This document shows, piece by piece, positions 1-7,368 of a DNA stretch of 11,361 nt (position 1 is the first letter of the stretch; the number at the start of each line of letters is the position of its first letter). The position numbers and the translations under genes are program-made. Below the pieces are notes generated by a model, which did not search any database, was not told the origin of the DNA, and saw only the letters and a list, made by a program, of their open reading frames with translations. The stretch is from JAQGMO01 sp050954505 (GTDB lineage: Bacteria > Pseudomonadota > Gammaproteobacteria > Burkholderiales > Burkholderiaceae_D): NCBI GenBank assembly GCA_050954505.1, contig JBPBPY010000170.1, positions 1 to 11,361 of the forward strand. Reading direction: 5' to 3'.

Positions 1-57
1 GGTGGCAGCAGTGACCAGGCTGGACGCGCCAGGCAATTGCTAGAAAAGCTGTCCTGA
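1..57 (+). CDS. fimV: 3' end of an upstream gene, probably FimV (partial)
   Basis: Frame 1 is open from the left edge to a TGA at 55-57 and gives 18 residues ending in GRARQLLEKLS. A charged, Ala/Arg/Leu-rich helix of this kind is the usual tail of FimV-like LysM/TPR proteins, which act at the cell pole in type IV pilus and twitching systems. In Burkholderiales fimV commonly lies just upstream of truA, which supports the call. Only the tail is visible, so the LysM domain, membrane segment and FimV C-terminal domain cannot be checked. That coding sequence ends here is fairly likely; the name rests on synteny and a short motif. Confidence 0.5.
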   Translation, partial: GGSSDQAGRARQLLEKLS

Positions 58-74
58 AGCAGGGCTGGGTCGAT

Positions 75-920
75 GTGACGCAGCAATTCGATGAACATGC
101 CACCGCGCCGTCTGACGCGGTGCGCATTGTGTTGGGAATTCAGTACGATGGCGGCAACTGGCATGGCTGGCAAACCCAGCCCGACGGCCATACGGTGCAG
201 GACCGCTTGCAGGCGGCCTTGAAGAAATTCACCGGCCAGGCCATTGCCGTCACCTGCGCCGGGCGCACCGACTCCGGCGTGCACGCCATCGAGCAAGTGG
301 TGCATTTCGATGTGTCGGTTCAGCGGTCACCGTTTTCCTGGGTGCGCGGCGTGAATGCCTCGCTGCCGCCATCGATCGCTGTGCGCTGGGCCCATGTCCT
401 GGCCAATCCGGGCGACGCTGGCGACAACGCCTTTCATGCGCGCTTTTCCGCCACGGCGCGCCATTATCGCTACCTGCTCTATAATCATCCGGTGCGCTCG
501 CCGCTGTTGGTCGGCCGCGCTGGCTGGGCGTTTCGCACGCTTGATGTCGATGCCATGCGCGAAGCAGCCAGCCATTTGCTGGGGGAGCATGACTTCTCTG
601 CCTTTCGAGCGGTGGAATGCCAGGCCAGATCACCGGTGCGCACGCTCTCGAAACTGGTCATTGAACGGCGTGGCGACATGCTGGTGTTGGACCTGGCCGC
701 GAATGCCTTCCTGCACCATATGGTGCGCAACATTGTCGGCTCGCTGGTGTACGTCGGCCACGGTGCCAGGGAACCCGGCTGGATCGCCGCCTTGCTGGCT
801 TCACGCAACCGCGCCCTTGCAGCACCCACGTTCATGCCCGACGGCCTTTATCTGGCCCGGGTCGACTATGATGCCGGATGGGGCTTGCCCCAGCAGCCCT
901 GGCCGGATGAAATGTCTTGA
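75..920 (+). CDS. truA: tRNA pseudouridine(38-40) synthase TruA
   Basis: TruA converts uridines 38-40 in the anticodon stem-loop of many tRNAs to pseudouridine in the cytoplasm. The catalytic motif AGRTDSGVHA is present, with the nucleophilic Asp at residue 66, and the N-terminal core GIQYDGGNWHGWQTQP and the later FLHHMVRNIVGSLVYVG segment are typical. The length of 281 aa is close to the 270 aa of E. coli. The start is uncertain: GTG at 75 gives a 15-residue lead, while GTG at 120 (VRIVLGIQYDG) matches the usual family N-terminus; there is no in-frame ATG nearby. It lies 17 bases after the upstream stop, and trpF begins two bases after its own stop, so truA probably shares a transcript with trpFBA. 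Confidence 0.95.
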   Translation: MTQQFDEHATAPSDAVRIVLGIQYDGGNWHGWQTQPDGHTVQDRLQAALKKFTGQAIAVTCAGRTDSGVHAIEQVVHFDVSVQRSPFSWVRGVNASLPPSIAVRWAHVLANPGDAGDNAFHARFSATARHYRYLLYNHPVRSPLLVGRAGWAFRTLDVDAMREAASHLLGEHDFSAFRAVECQARSPVRTLSKLVIERRGDMLVLDLAANAFLHHMVRNIVGSLVYVGHGAREPGWIAALLASRNRALAAPTFMPDGLYLARVDYDAGWGLPQQPWPDEMS

Positions 921-922
921 TC

Positions 923-1609
923 ATGCACAATCCACCCGCACGCACACGCATCAAGCTCTGCGGCATGACGCGCCGTGAAGACATTGATGCCGCAATTGAC
1001 TGTGGCGCCGATGCATTGGGCCTGGTGTTTTACCAGGGCAGTGCGCGCCATGTCAGCGTGGCGCGGGCTGCCGAGCTGCTGCGCGGCCTGCCGCCATTTG
1101 TCGCAGCCGTCGGCCTGTTTGTCAACGCCAGTGTCGATGAAGTGCGGGCTGCCGTCTCTGCCGCACCGCTGTCGATGCTGCAATTCCATGGCGATGAAAC
1201 GCTGGAGCAGTGTGCAGTGCTGGCCGAGGCCGTCGGCTTGCCGTTCCTGCGCGCCATCCGCGTCACACCCGCCATGCGCGGCGCTGATTTGCTAGAATAC
1301 GATCTCCTGTCCCGGCAACGCAGCGCGCTGTTTTCCAGCTTGCTGCTCGATACCTGGGTTGATGGTTATGGCGGCAGCGGAAAGGTCTTCGATTGGTCAA
1401 TCGTTCCAGAACAGCTCGCGCCTCGGGTCGTTTTAAGTGGTGGCTTGAGCGCGCAAAACGCCACTGAGGCGGTGGTGCAGGTACGCCCTTGTGCGGTCGA
1501 TGTCAGCAGTGGCATCGAAGCCGCCAAGGGCATCAAGGACGACGCCAGGATGCGCGCATTTGTTGCTGCCGTGCGCCTGGCCGACGTGACCCGGACCCAC
1601 AGCCAATGA
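923..1609 (+). CDS. trpF: Phosphoribosylanthranilate isomerase TrpF
   Basis: TrpF catalyses the Amadori rearrangement of N-(5-phosphoribosyl)anthranilate to CdRP, the step before indole-glycerol-phosphate synthase in tryptophan synthesis. The protein is a complete single-domain TIM barrel of 228 aa. Visible hallmarks are RIKLCGMTR with the general-base Cys13, LLLDTWVDGYGGSGKVFDW with the general-acid Asp143, and the phosphate-binding ends LSGGL and DVSSGIE. ATG at 923 is chosen over TTG at 917 because it lies two bases after the truA stop and gives the usual short lead before RIKLCG. trpB follows after 9 bases. TrpF is monofunctional here, not fused to TrpC as in E. coli, which is normal in betaproteobacteria. 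Confidence 0.95.
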   Translation: MHNPPARTRIKLCGMTRREDIDAAIDCGADALGLVFYQGSARHVSVARAAELLRGLPPFVAAVGLFVNASVDEVRAAVSAAPLSMLQFHGDETLEQCAVLAEAVGLPFLRAIRVTPAMRGADLLEYDLLSRQRSALFSSLLLDTWVDGYGGSGKVFDWSIVPEQLAPRVVLSGGLSAQNATEAVVQVRPCAVDVSSGIEAAKGIKDDARMRAFVAAVRLADVTRTHSQ

Positions 1610-1618
1610 AAGCTCGCC

Positions 1619-2941
1619 ATGATTCCAAGCAATACCAGCCGCGCCAGCGCCGCCGCCCCGGCCTTGTGCACTTCGCCCGCTGACCCCGCAGCACCCGCGC
1701 AGCACGCTGCCGCGGAGCAGGACCGCCAGCAAGCCACCGCCTCCCCACCGTACGACTTGCCCGATGCGCGCGGCCATTTCGGACCCTACGGCGGCAGCTT
1801 CGTCGCCGAAACGCTGACCCATGCGCTGGCTGAACTCACCCAGGCCTACGCCCACTACCAGAACGATCCTGAATTCCTGGCCGAATTCGAAAGCGAACTC
1901 AAGCATTTTGTCGGCCGTCCCAGCCCGATCTATCATGCCAGGCGCTGGTCCGAGATCGCCGGCGGTGCGCAGATCTATTTCAAGCGTGAAGACCTGAACC
2001 ACACCGGCGCCCACAAGATCAACAATGTCATCGGCCAGGCGCTGCTGGCCAAGCGCATGGGCAAACCACGCGTGATTGCCGAAACCGGCGCCGGCCAGCA
2101 TGGTGTTGCCACAGCCACCATCTGTGCCCGTTTCGGCCTGGAGTGTGTGGTCTACATGGGCAGCGAGGACACCCGCCGCCAGGTGCAGAACCTGTACCGG
2201 ATGGAGTTGCTGGGCGCCAAGGTGGTTGCGGTGTAATCCGGTTCGAAGACGCTCAAGGATGCGCTCAACGAAGCCATGCGCGACTGGGTCACGAATATCG
2301 AAGACACCTTCTACATCATCGGCACCGTTGCCGGACCTCATCCCTATCCGATGATGGTGCGCGATTTCCAGTCGGTGATCGGCGAGGAATGCCTGGTGCA
2401 GATGCCGGAGATGACTGGCCGTCAGCCTGACTATGTGCTGGCTTGCGTCGGCGGCGGCTCCAACGCCATGGGGATTTTTTACCCCTACATCAACCACGCC
2501 AATGTCAGGCTGATCGGCGTCGAGCCGGCGGGGCAGGGCCTGGCCAGCGGCAAGCATGCGGCGACGCTCGAGATGGGCACCCCGGGTGTGTTGCATGGCA
2601 ATCGTACCTACCTGCTGCAGGATGCCAACGGCCAGATCATGGAAACCCATTCGGTCTCGGCCGGCCTCGACTATCCCGGTGTCGGCCCCGAGCATGCCTG
2701 GCTCAAGGATATCGACCGCGCGCAGTATGTCACCGTCACCGACGAGGAAGCGGTCGCCGCCTTCCACACCTGCTGCCGCATCGAGGGCATCATCCCGGCG
2801 CTGGAATCGAGCCACGCGCTGGCCCATGCAGCCAAACTGGCCGCCACCTTGTCCAAGGACCAGATCATCCTGGTCAACCTGTCCGGGCGCGGCGACAAGG
2901 ACATGCATACGGTTGCCGAACATGACAAGCGGGTGCTCTGA
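1619..2941 (+). pseudogene. trpB: Tryptophan synthase beta subunit gene interrupted by an in-frame TAA
   Basis: TrpB condenses indole with serine, using PLP, to form tryptophan in the alpha2-beta2 complex. Without the stop the frame would encode 440 aa. The first part (1619-2236, 205 aa) holds the PLP-binding Lys133 in NHTGAHKINN and catalytic Glu155 in ETGAGQHG (E. coli Lys87 and Glu109). TAA at 2234-2236 replaces codon 206, matching E. coli position 160 inside the COMM domain. The same frame then continues (SGSKTLKDALNEAMRDW...) with the PLP-phosphate loop GGGSNA at about 278-283, up to TGA at 2939-2941. No frameshift is needed. Neither half should be active alone; an ATG at 2276 could restart the second part but has only a weak ribosome site. 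The first 45 residues are Ala/Pro-rich and longer than usual. The final A is shared with the trpA start, a translational-coupling arrangement. Confidence 0.85.
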
Positions 2942-3744
2942 TGTCACGCATTGAATCGACGTTCAAGGCGCTCAAGGCGCAGGGCAGGACCGGGCTGATT
3001 TCCTTCATCACCGCCGGCGATCCGGCACCCGACCTGACGGTGCCGTTGATGCATGCACTGGTCCGGGGCGGGGTTGACGTGCTGGAACTGGGTGTGCCGT
3101 TTTCCGACCCGATGGCTGAAGGGCCGGTCATCCAGCGCGCCTGTGAACGGGCATTGAAGTTCGGTGTCGGCATGGCCGATGTTCTGGCGATGGTGGCCGA
3201 GTTTCGCCGCACCGACAGCACCACGCCGGTGGTCCTGATGGGCTATGCCAACCCGATCGAACGCATGGGCCAGGCTGCATTCGTGCAGGCGGCAGCCAGT
3301 GCCGGCGTCGACGGTACCATCGTGGTCGATTATCCGCCGGAAGAATGCGAGGCGTTTGTCGCCCTGCTGCGCGAGCGCGGCATGGACATGATTTTCCTGC
3401 TGGCGCCAACCTCCACCGATGCCCGCATCGCCCAGGTGGCGCGGCTGGGCAGCGGTTTCAGCTACTATGTTTCGCTCAAGGGCGTCACCGGCGCCGGCAA
3501 CATCGACATTGCCGATGTCGAGCGCCGGCTCGCATCGATCCGCAAGCATGTCACGCTGCCGGTCGGCGTGGGCTTTGGCATCCGCGATGGCGCCACGGCG
3601 GCGGCAATCGGCGCGGTGGCCGATGCGGTCGTGATCGGCAGCCGCATCATTGCCGAGCTCGAAGCCACGCCGCGCGAGCAGGCTGTGGAGGCGGTGCAGC
3701 GTTTTGTCGGCGGCATTCGCCAGGCGCTCGACCAGGGGCGCTGA
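2941..3744 (+). CDS. trpA: Tryptophan synthase alpha subunit TrpA
   Basis: TrpA cleaves indole-3-glycerol phosphate to indole and glyceraldehyde 3-phosphate and passes indole to TrpB through an internal tunnel. The 267-aa TIM barrel has the normal family length. Catalytic Glu49 is present in LELGVPFSDP, but the second catalytic position, Asp60 in E. coli (ADGP), is Glu60 here (MAEGPVIQ, codon 3118-3120). The loop SLKGVTGAG and the phosphate-binding GVGFGIRDG and VVIGSRI segments are intact. The ATG overlaps the trpB stop by one base (TGATG), so its translation is probably coupled to trpB and may suffer from the stop inside trpB. Its own stop is followed at once by an in-frame TAG. No strong terminator is seen directly after it. 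Confidence 0.95.
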   Translation: MSRIESTFKALKAQGRTGLISFITAGDPAPDLTVPLMHALVRGGVDVLELGVPFSDPMAEGPVIQRACERALKFGVGMADVLAMVAEFRRTDSTTPVVLMGYANPIERMGQAAFVQAAASAGVDGTIVVDYPPEECEAFVALLRERGMDMIFLLAPTSTDARIAQVARLGSGFSYYVSLKGVTGAGNIDIADVERRLASIRKHVTLPVGVGFGIRDGATAAAIGAVADAVVIGSRIIAELEATPREQAVEAVQRFVGGIRQALDQGR

Positions 3745-3764
3745 TAGACGCGCCTGTAACCGCC

Positions 3765-3824
3765 CGAGGAACGAACCGGGAGATGCCGCCAGAGGTACCG
3801 CGAGAGATGCCACGAGACACGGGC
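3765..3824. repeat. Degenerate 12-base tandem array before accD
   Basis: Five consecutive 12-base units start at 3765, 3777, 3789, 3801 and 3813, with an approximate consensus CGAGAGATGCCG. The middle three are clearest: unit 2 and unit 4 match at 10 of 12 positions, units 2/3 and 3/4 at 8 of 12. The outer units are weaker (about 6-7 of 12 against unit 4). The array sits 20 bases after trpA in an otherwise non-coding gap. A frame through it would encode a repeated REMP-like tetrapeptide, but nothing indicates translation. Confidence 0.55.
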
Positions 3825-3841
3825 TAATCTGCTGCGGGCCG

Positions 3842-3870
3842 TGGCAACAGCGCGGCAAGACGTTTATAAT
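3842..3870 (+). promoter_or_regulatory. Candidate sigma-70 promoter for accD
   Basis: A perfect TATAAT (3865-3870) stands out in this GC-rich gap. At 17 bases upstream lies TGGCAA (3842-3847), a poor -35 matching TTGACA at three of six positions. The implied start near 3877 gives a leader of about 130 bases before accD. The -10 is convincing, the -35 is not. Confidence 0.5.
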
Positions 3871-3947
3871 CCAGCCCACGACTGCGACGCGGCCTGGTTG
3901 TGACTGCTCCCTGTAGCCCGCACGGCAAACGTCTGCAACATCCATTC

Positions 3948-3977
3948 GATGCGCAGCGGCACTGCATGCTGCGCATC
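3948..3977 (+). other. Perfect 10-bp hairpin in the accD leader
   Basis: GATGCGCAGC (3948-3957) is the exact reverse complement of GCTGCGCATC (3968-3977), with a 10-base loop. It lies between the candidate accD promoter and the accD ribosome site (3993-3998). No T-run follows, so it is not an ordinary intrinsic terminator. A role in mRNA stability or translation control is possible but not shown. Confidence 0.5.
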
Positions 3978-3992
3978 CGTCGACCGACCCTC

Positions 3993-3999
3993 GAGAGGT
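3993..3999 (+). promoter_or_regulatory. Ribosome binding site of accD
   Basis: GAGAGGT lies seven bases before the ATG at 4006 and decides the start. The reading frame is open further upstream to another ATG at 3949, but that one falls inside the leader hairpin and would add 19 residues absent from the family. Confidence 0.7.
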
Positions 4000-4005
4000 A
4001 GTACC

Positions 4006-4881
4006 ATGAGCTGGCTAGAAAAACTGTTACCCCCACGCATACAGCGCTCCGATGCCGGCGTTCGCCGCTCGATCCCGGAAGGCCTGTGGGTCAAGTGCCC
4101 GTCGTGCGAAACGGTGCTGTACCGCACCGACCTGGAATCGAATATCCATGTCTGCCCGAAGTGTTCGCACCATTTGCGCATTCGCGCGCGCGAACGTCTC
4201 GATGCCTTGCTCGATGCCGAGGGCCGCTATGAAATTGGCCAGGAGACGCTGCCGGTCGATACGCTCAAGTTCAAGGACAGCAAGAAATATCCCGAGCGCC
4301 TGAAGGCGGCCATGGAAGCCACTGGCGAAACCGATGCGCTTATCGTCCTGGGCGGCGCCATCATGTCGCTGCCGGTGGTGGTGGCCTGCTTCGAATTCGA
4401 ATTCATGGGCGGCTCGATGGGCTCCGTGGTCGGGGAGCGTTTCGTACGCGGCGCCCAGACCGCCCTTGAGCAAAAGGTGCCGTTCATCTGCTTTACCGCC
4501 ACCGGCGGTGCGCGCATGCAGGAAGGTTTGCTGTCGCTGATGCAGATGGCAAAAACCACCTCGATGCTGACCAAGCTGGCGCAAAAGAAGCTGCCTTTCA
4601 TCTCCGTGCTGACCGACCCGACCATGGGTGGCGTGTCGGCGTCGTTTGCCTTCATGGGCGACATCGTGATTGCCGAGCCGAAGGCATTGATCGGTTTTGC
4701 CGGCCCGCGCGTGATCGAAAACACCGTGCGCGAAAAGCTGCCGGAAGGGTTCCAGCGTTCCGAGTTCCTGGTGCAGAAGGGCGCCGTCGACATGATCGTC
4801 GACCGCCGCAAGATGCGTGAGGAAATTGCCCGCTTGCTGGCACTGCTGCAAAACCAGGCCGTCGAAGTCCTGGCCCCCTGA
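4006..4881 (+). CDS. accD: Acetyl-CoA carboxylase carboxyltransferase subunit beta AccD
   Basis: AccD and AccA form the carboxyltransferase that moves CO2 from biotin on AccB to acetyl-CoA, giving malonyl-CoA for fatty acid synthesis. The 291-aa protein begins MSWLEKLLPP and carries the N-terminal zinc ribbon with Cys31, Cys34, Cys50 and Cys53 (CPSC...CPKC). The crotonase-like carboxyltransferase domain follows, with FMGGSMGSVVGERF, the oxyanion-hole region TATGGARMQEG and the segment GGVSASFAFMGD. The C-terminus GPRVIENTVREKLPEGFQ is typical. The start is fixed by a good ribosome site. A candidate promoter and a hairpin lie upstream and a strong terminator downstream, so accD may form its own transcription unit, unlike the textbook accD-folC arrangement. 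Confidence 0.97.
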   Translation: MSWLEKLLPPRIQRSDAGVRRSIPEGLWVKCPSCETVLYRTDLESNIHVCPKCSHHLRIRARERLDALLDAEGRYEIGQETLPVDTLKFKDSKKYPERLKAAMEATGETDALIVLGGAIMSLPVVVACFEFEFMGGSMGSVVGERFVRGAQTALEQKVPFICFTATGGARMQEGLLSLMQMAKTTSMLTKLAQKKLPFISVLTDPTMGGVSASFAFMGDIVIAEPKALIGFAGPRVIENTVREKLPEGFQRSEFLVQKGAVDMIVDRRKMREEIARLLALLQNQAVEVLAP

Positions 4882-4903
4882 AGCCGCTGCTGACAAGCTG
4901 CCT

Positions 4904-4936
4904 GCCCGGATCACCGCGATCCGGGCTTTTTATTTT
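4904..4936 (+). terminator. Intrinsic terminator after accD
   Basis: GCCCGGATC (4904-4912) pairs perfectly over 9 bp with GATCCGGGC (4918-4926) around a five-base loop, followed at once by TTTTTATTTT (4927-4936). This is a textbook rho-independent terminator 22 bases after the accD stop, facing the + strand. Confidence 0.9.
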
Positions 4937-4993
4937 CTGCATGGCGCTGCCGGCACTGTTTATTCGCACCACTGCTGCCATATATCTCTGGAC

Positions 4994-6304
4994 ATGATGA
5001 CCTCTACCGCTCCCCAACGCACCCTGGCCGACTGGCTCGCTCACCTTGAAACCCTGCACCCCAAGGCCATCGACCTGGGACTGGCGCGGGTTTCGGCGGT
5101 ACGCGAGCGCCTGGCCATCGGCTTCGATTGTCCGGTCATCACGGTGGGTGGCACCAATGGCAAGGGTTCAACCTGCGCCATGCTGGAAGCCATGCTGCTG
5201 CAGGCTGGTTACAAGGTGGGCTTGCATACCTCGCCGCACCTGATCGATTTCAACGAGCGTGCCCGCATTGGCGGCGAGATCGTCGACGACGCCACGCTGG
5301 TCGAGCAGTTCGACGCGGTGGAGGCGGCGCGCGGCGACATCACGCTGACCTATTTCGAATTCACGGCGCTGGCCATCATGCGCCTGTTCATGCGCGCGCG
5401 GCTCGATGCCGTGATCCTCGAAGTCGGCCTCGGTGGCCGGCTCGACGCCATCAACATCATCGACGCCGACGTCGCCATCGTCACCAGTGTCGACATCGAC
5501 CATGCCGCCTGGCTTGGCAACACCCGCGAAGCCATCGGTTTTGAGAAAGCCGGCATTTTTCGCCCCAGCCGCACAGCCATCTGCAGCGACCCGATGCCGC
5601 CCAAATCGCTGGTGGCCCATGCCGAAGCGATCGGCGCCGATCTCTGGCTGCTGGGCCGCGACTTCAATTATTCCGGCGACAAGCAGCAGTGGAACTACGG
5701 CGGCCGTGCCCAGCGCCGCAATGCCCTGGGCTATCCGAGCCTGCGCGGCGCCAACCAGTTGCTCAATGCCGCTGCAGCCCTGGCGGCCCTGGAGGCGCTG
5801 CGTGAGCGTCTGCCGGTCTCGGCCCAGGACGCCCGCACCGGCCTGGTCATGGTCGAGCTGCCCGGCCGTTTCCAGGTCTTGCCGGGTCGCCCGGCGGTCA
5901 TCCTCGATGTCGCCCACAACCCCCACGCTGCCGCCACGCTGGCACAGAACCTCGACAACATGGGATTTTCTCCCTATACCTATGCCGTGTTCGGCGCCAT
6001 GGCCGACAAGGATATCGCCGGCGTACTGGCCCACCTCAAAGGCCGCGTCGACCACTGGTGCCTGTGCGACCTGCCGTCATCGCGGGCAGCCAGCGCGGCC
6101 GGGCTGGAAGCAGCCTTGCTGGCGGCCGGTGTCCAGCCCCAGGGCGGCGCCGATGCGGAAATCAGCATCAATTGCTTCACCACCCCGGCAGAAGCATTCT
6201 CAAATGCACAAAGCCGGGCAGGGGAGAATGATAGAATTGTGGTTTTCGGATCGTTCCTCACCGTTGCCGGCGTCATGCTGGCGAGAAAATCCGGACATCA
6301 CTGA
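4994..6304 (+). CDS. folC: Bifunctional dihydrofolate synthase / folylpolyglutamate synthase FolC
   Basis: FolC adds the first glutamate to dihydropteroate and then further glutamates to tetrahydrofolates, using ATP. The 436-aa protein is a Mur-ligase relative. The P-loop GGTNGKGS is at about residues 52-59, followed by HTSPHLIDFNERARI. The segments TYFEFTALAIM, ILEVGLGGRLDA and TSVDIDHAAWLG-TREAIGFEKAGIFR belong to the ATP-binding central domain. LDVAHNPHAA marks the C-terminal glutamate ligase domain. The start is ATG 4994 or ATG 4997; the frame is open back into accD, but that would overlap the terminator and add nonhomologous residues. The ribosome site is weak. No convincing promoter is seen between the terminator and the gene. 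The SPOR gene follows after 19 bases. Confidence 0.95.
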   Translation: MMTSTAPQRTLADWLAHLETLHPKAIDLGLARVSAVRERLAIGFDCPVITVGGTNGKGSTCAMLEAMLLQAGYKVGLHTSPHLIDFNERARIGGEIVDDATLVEQFDAVEAARGDITLTYFEFTALAIMRLFMRARLDAVILEVGLGGRLDAINIIDADVAIVTSVDIDHAAWLGNTREAIGFEKAGIFRPSRTAICSDPMPPKSLVAHAEAIGADLWLLGRDFNYSGDKQQWNYGGRAQRRNALGYPSLRGANQLLNAAAALAALEALRERLPVSAQDARTGLVMVELPGRFQVLPGRPAVILDVAHNPHAAATLAQNLDNMGFSPYTYAVFGAMADKDIAGVLAHLKGRVDHWCLCDLPSSRAASAAGLEAALLAAGVQPQGGADAEISINCFTTPAEAFSNAQSRAGENDRIVVFGSFLTVAGVMLARKSGHH

Positions 6305-6323
6305 CAGATTGACCTGACCACGC

Positions 6324-7310
6324 ATGGCTTTGTTTCCGTTTTCCCGTAAGACCAAGCAGGAACCTGATGCGCCTGAAAGCGGGTTCCAGTCCCGCGCAGA
6401 AGGCGACTCGGAGGCCGTGCGATCGCGCGGCAAGCGCGCCCCTGGCAAACGCACGCGTGGCGCCGACCCGGTGCTGCCGGAGAAAAAACGCGCACGCCGG
6501 CGCCTGGTAGGTGCCGTCGCCCTGGTACTTGCTGCCATCGTTGGCTTGCCAATGATCCTCGATGCTGAACAAAAGCCGCTGGCCAACGACATTGCCATCG
6601 ACATTCCTTCGAAAGACAAGCGGACCCAGGGCAAGGTCAAGGAAGCCGTGACACCACCGGCGGACACTGCGGCACCGGCTGGCACTGCGGCCAGTGGAGC
6701 AGGCGCTGCGGGCGCAGGCGCCGCGAATGGCAATGCCGACGGCGGTGCGGCAAAAAGCGCCAACATCGTTGCCGGGCTGGACAAGGATGGAGAGCTGATG
6801 GAAACGCCGGCAGCGCCTGGCGCCAAAGCACCGGCCGCCGTGGATGAGGCACCCGTCAGGCAAAAACAGGAAGCGCGCGCCGAACCCAAGGCCGACAACG
6901 AGCGCAAGGAAGAAATGGCCCAGCACAAGCAGGACGCCGAGCGCAAGCGCGAAGCCGAGCGCAAGCTGGCCGAGCGCAGCGAGGCAGCACGGGAAGCGTC
7001 GCGCGCCCGCGCCTTGCTCGAAGGTGGCACTGAGCGCAAGCCGGTGGAAAAAACCGCAGACAAGAGCGAAGTGAAAACGCCAGGCAAGTTCATTGTCCAG
7101 GTGGCGGCGCTGGCAACCCAGGAAAAGATCGATGAATTGCAAGGCAAGCTCAAGGGGGCCGGCATCAAATCGTATACCCAGAAGGTGGTCACCGAGTCGG
7201 GTACCCGTACGCGCATACGCGTGGGACCCTATGCCAGCAAGGATGAAGCGGAGAAAGCCCGCGCCCGTCTGATCAAGCTGGGCTTGAATGGCACACTGGT
7301 GCCGGGTTGA
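6324..7310 (+). CDS. SPOR-domain membrane protein, DedD-like
   Basis: The 328-aa protein has a basic cytoplasmic N-terminus, one membrane segment at about residues 61-79 (RRRLVGAVALVLAAIVGLP), an Ala/Gly/Pro-rich linker, a charged Lys/Glu/Arg stretch (about 175-235) likely to be helical or coiled coil, and a C-terminal SPOR domain from about residue 255 (KFIVQVAALATQEKIDELQ to RIRVGPYASKDEAEKARARL). SPOR domains bind denuded glycan strands at the division septum, so a role in cell division is likely. Its place between folC and cvpA is that of dedD in E. coli, but it is longer than the roughly 220-aa E. coli DedD, mainly in the linker. The name is withheld because SPOR proteins are related mostly through this domain. 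Confidence 0.9.
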   Translation: MALFPFSRKTKQEPDAPESGFQSRAEGDSEAVRSRGKRAPGKRTRGADPVLPEKKRARRRLVGAVALVLAAIVGLPMILDAEQKPLANDIAIDIPSKDKRTQGKVKEAVTPPADTAAPAGTAASGAGAAGAGAANGNADGGAAKSANIVAGLDKDGELMETPAAPGAKAPAAVDEAPVRQKQEARAEPKADNERKEEMAQHKQDAERKREAERKLAERSEAAREASRARALLEGGTERKPVEKTADKSEVKTPGKFIVQVAALATQEKIDELQGKLKGAGIKSYTQKVVTESGTRTRIRVGPYASKDEAEKARARLIKLGLNGTLVPG

Positions 7311-7368
7311 GCATGGCGCAATGGGGCGGTCGACTGGTGCAGGGCCAGCCGGCCTCGCGATTCACCGG

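Noticed and set aside
1293..1298. TAGAAT as a -10 element inside trpF
   Set aside because: No -35 at suitable spacing, and it lies in conserved coding sequence.
1606..1683. Small 25-codon gene starting in the trpF stop
   Set aside because: It overlaps the trpB lead in another frame, is Arg-rich like a GC shadow, and has no recognisable similarity; not a trp leader peptide since it has no Trp codons.
2231..2276. Frameshift as the cause of the trpB break
   Set aside because: Both parts are in the same frame and the residues around the stop align without gap, so only a codon change to TAA is needed.
1433..2947. Long minus-strand open frame (504 codons) opposite trpF and trpB
   Set aside because: It is the antisense shadow of strongly conserved trp genes in GC-rich DNA; the product resembles no family I know, and it only stays open because of codon bias.
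2944..3945. Minus-strand open frame of 333 codons opposite trpA
   Set aside because: Same reason: it mirrors trpA and the gap, with a His/Asp/Arg-rich composition typical of antisense translation.
6232..6237. TAGAAT near the end of folC as a promoter for the SPOR gene
   Set aside because: The base stretch 17 upstream (CAAAGC) does not resemble a -35, so the support is too thin to list.
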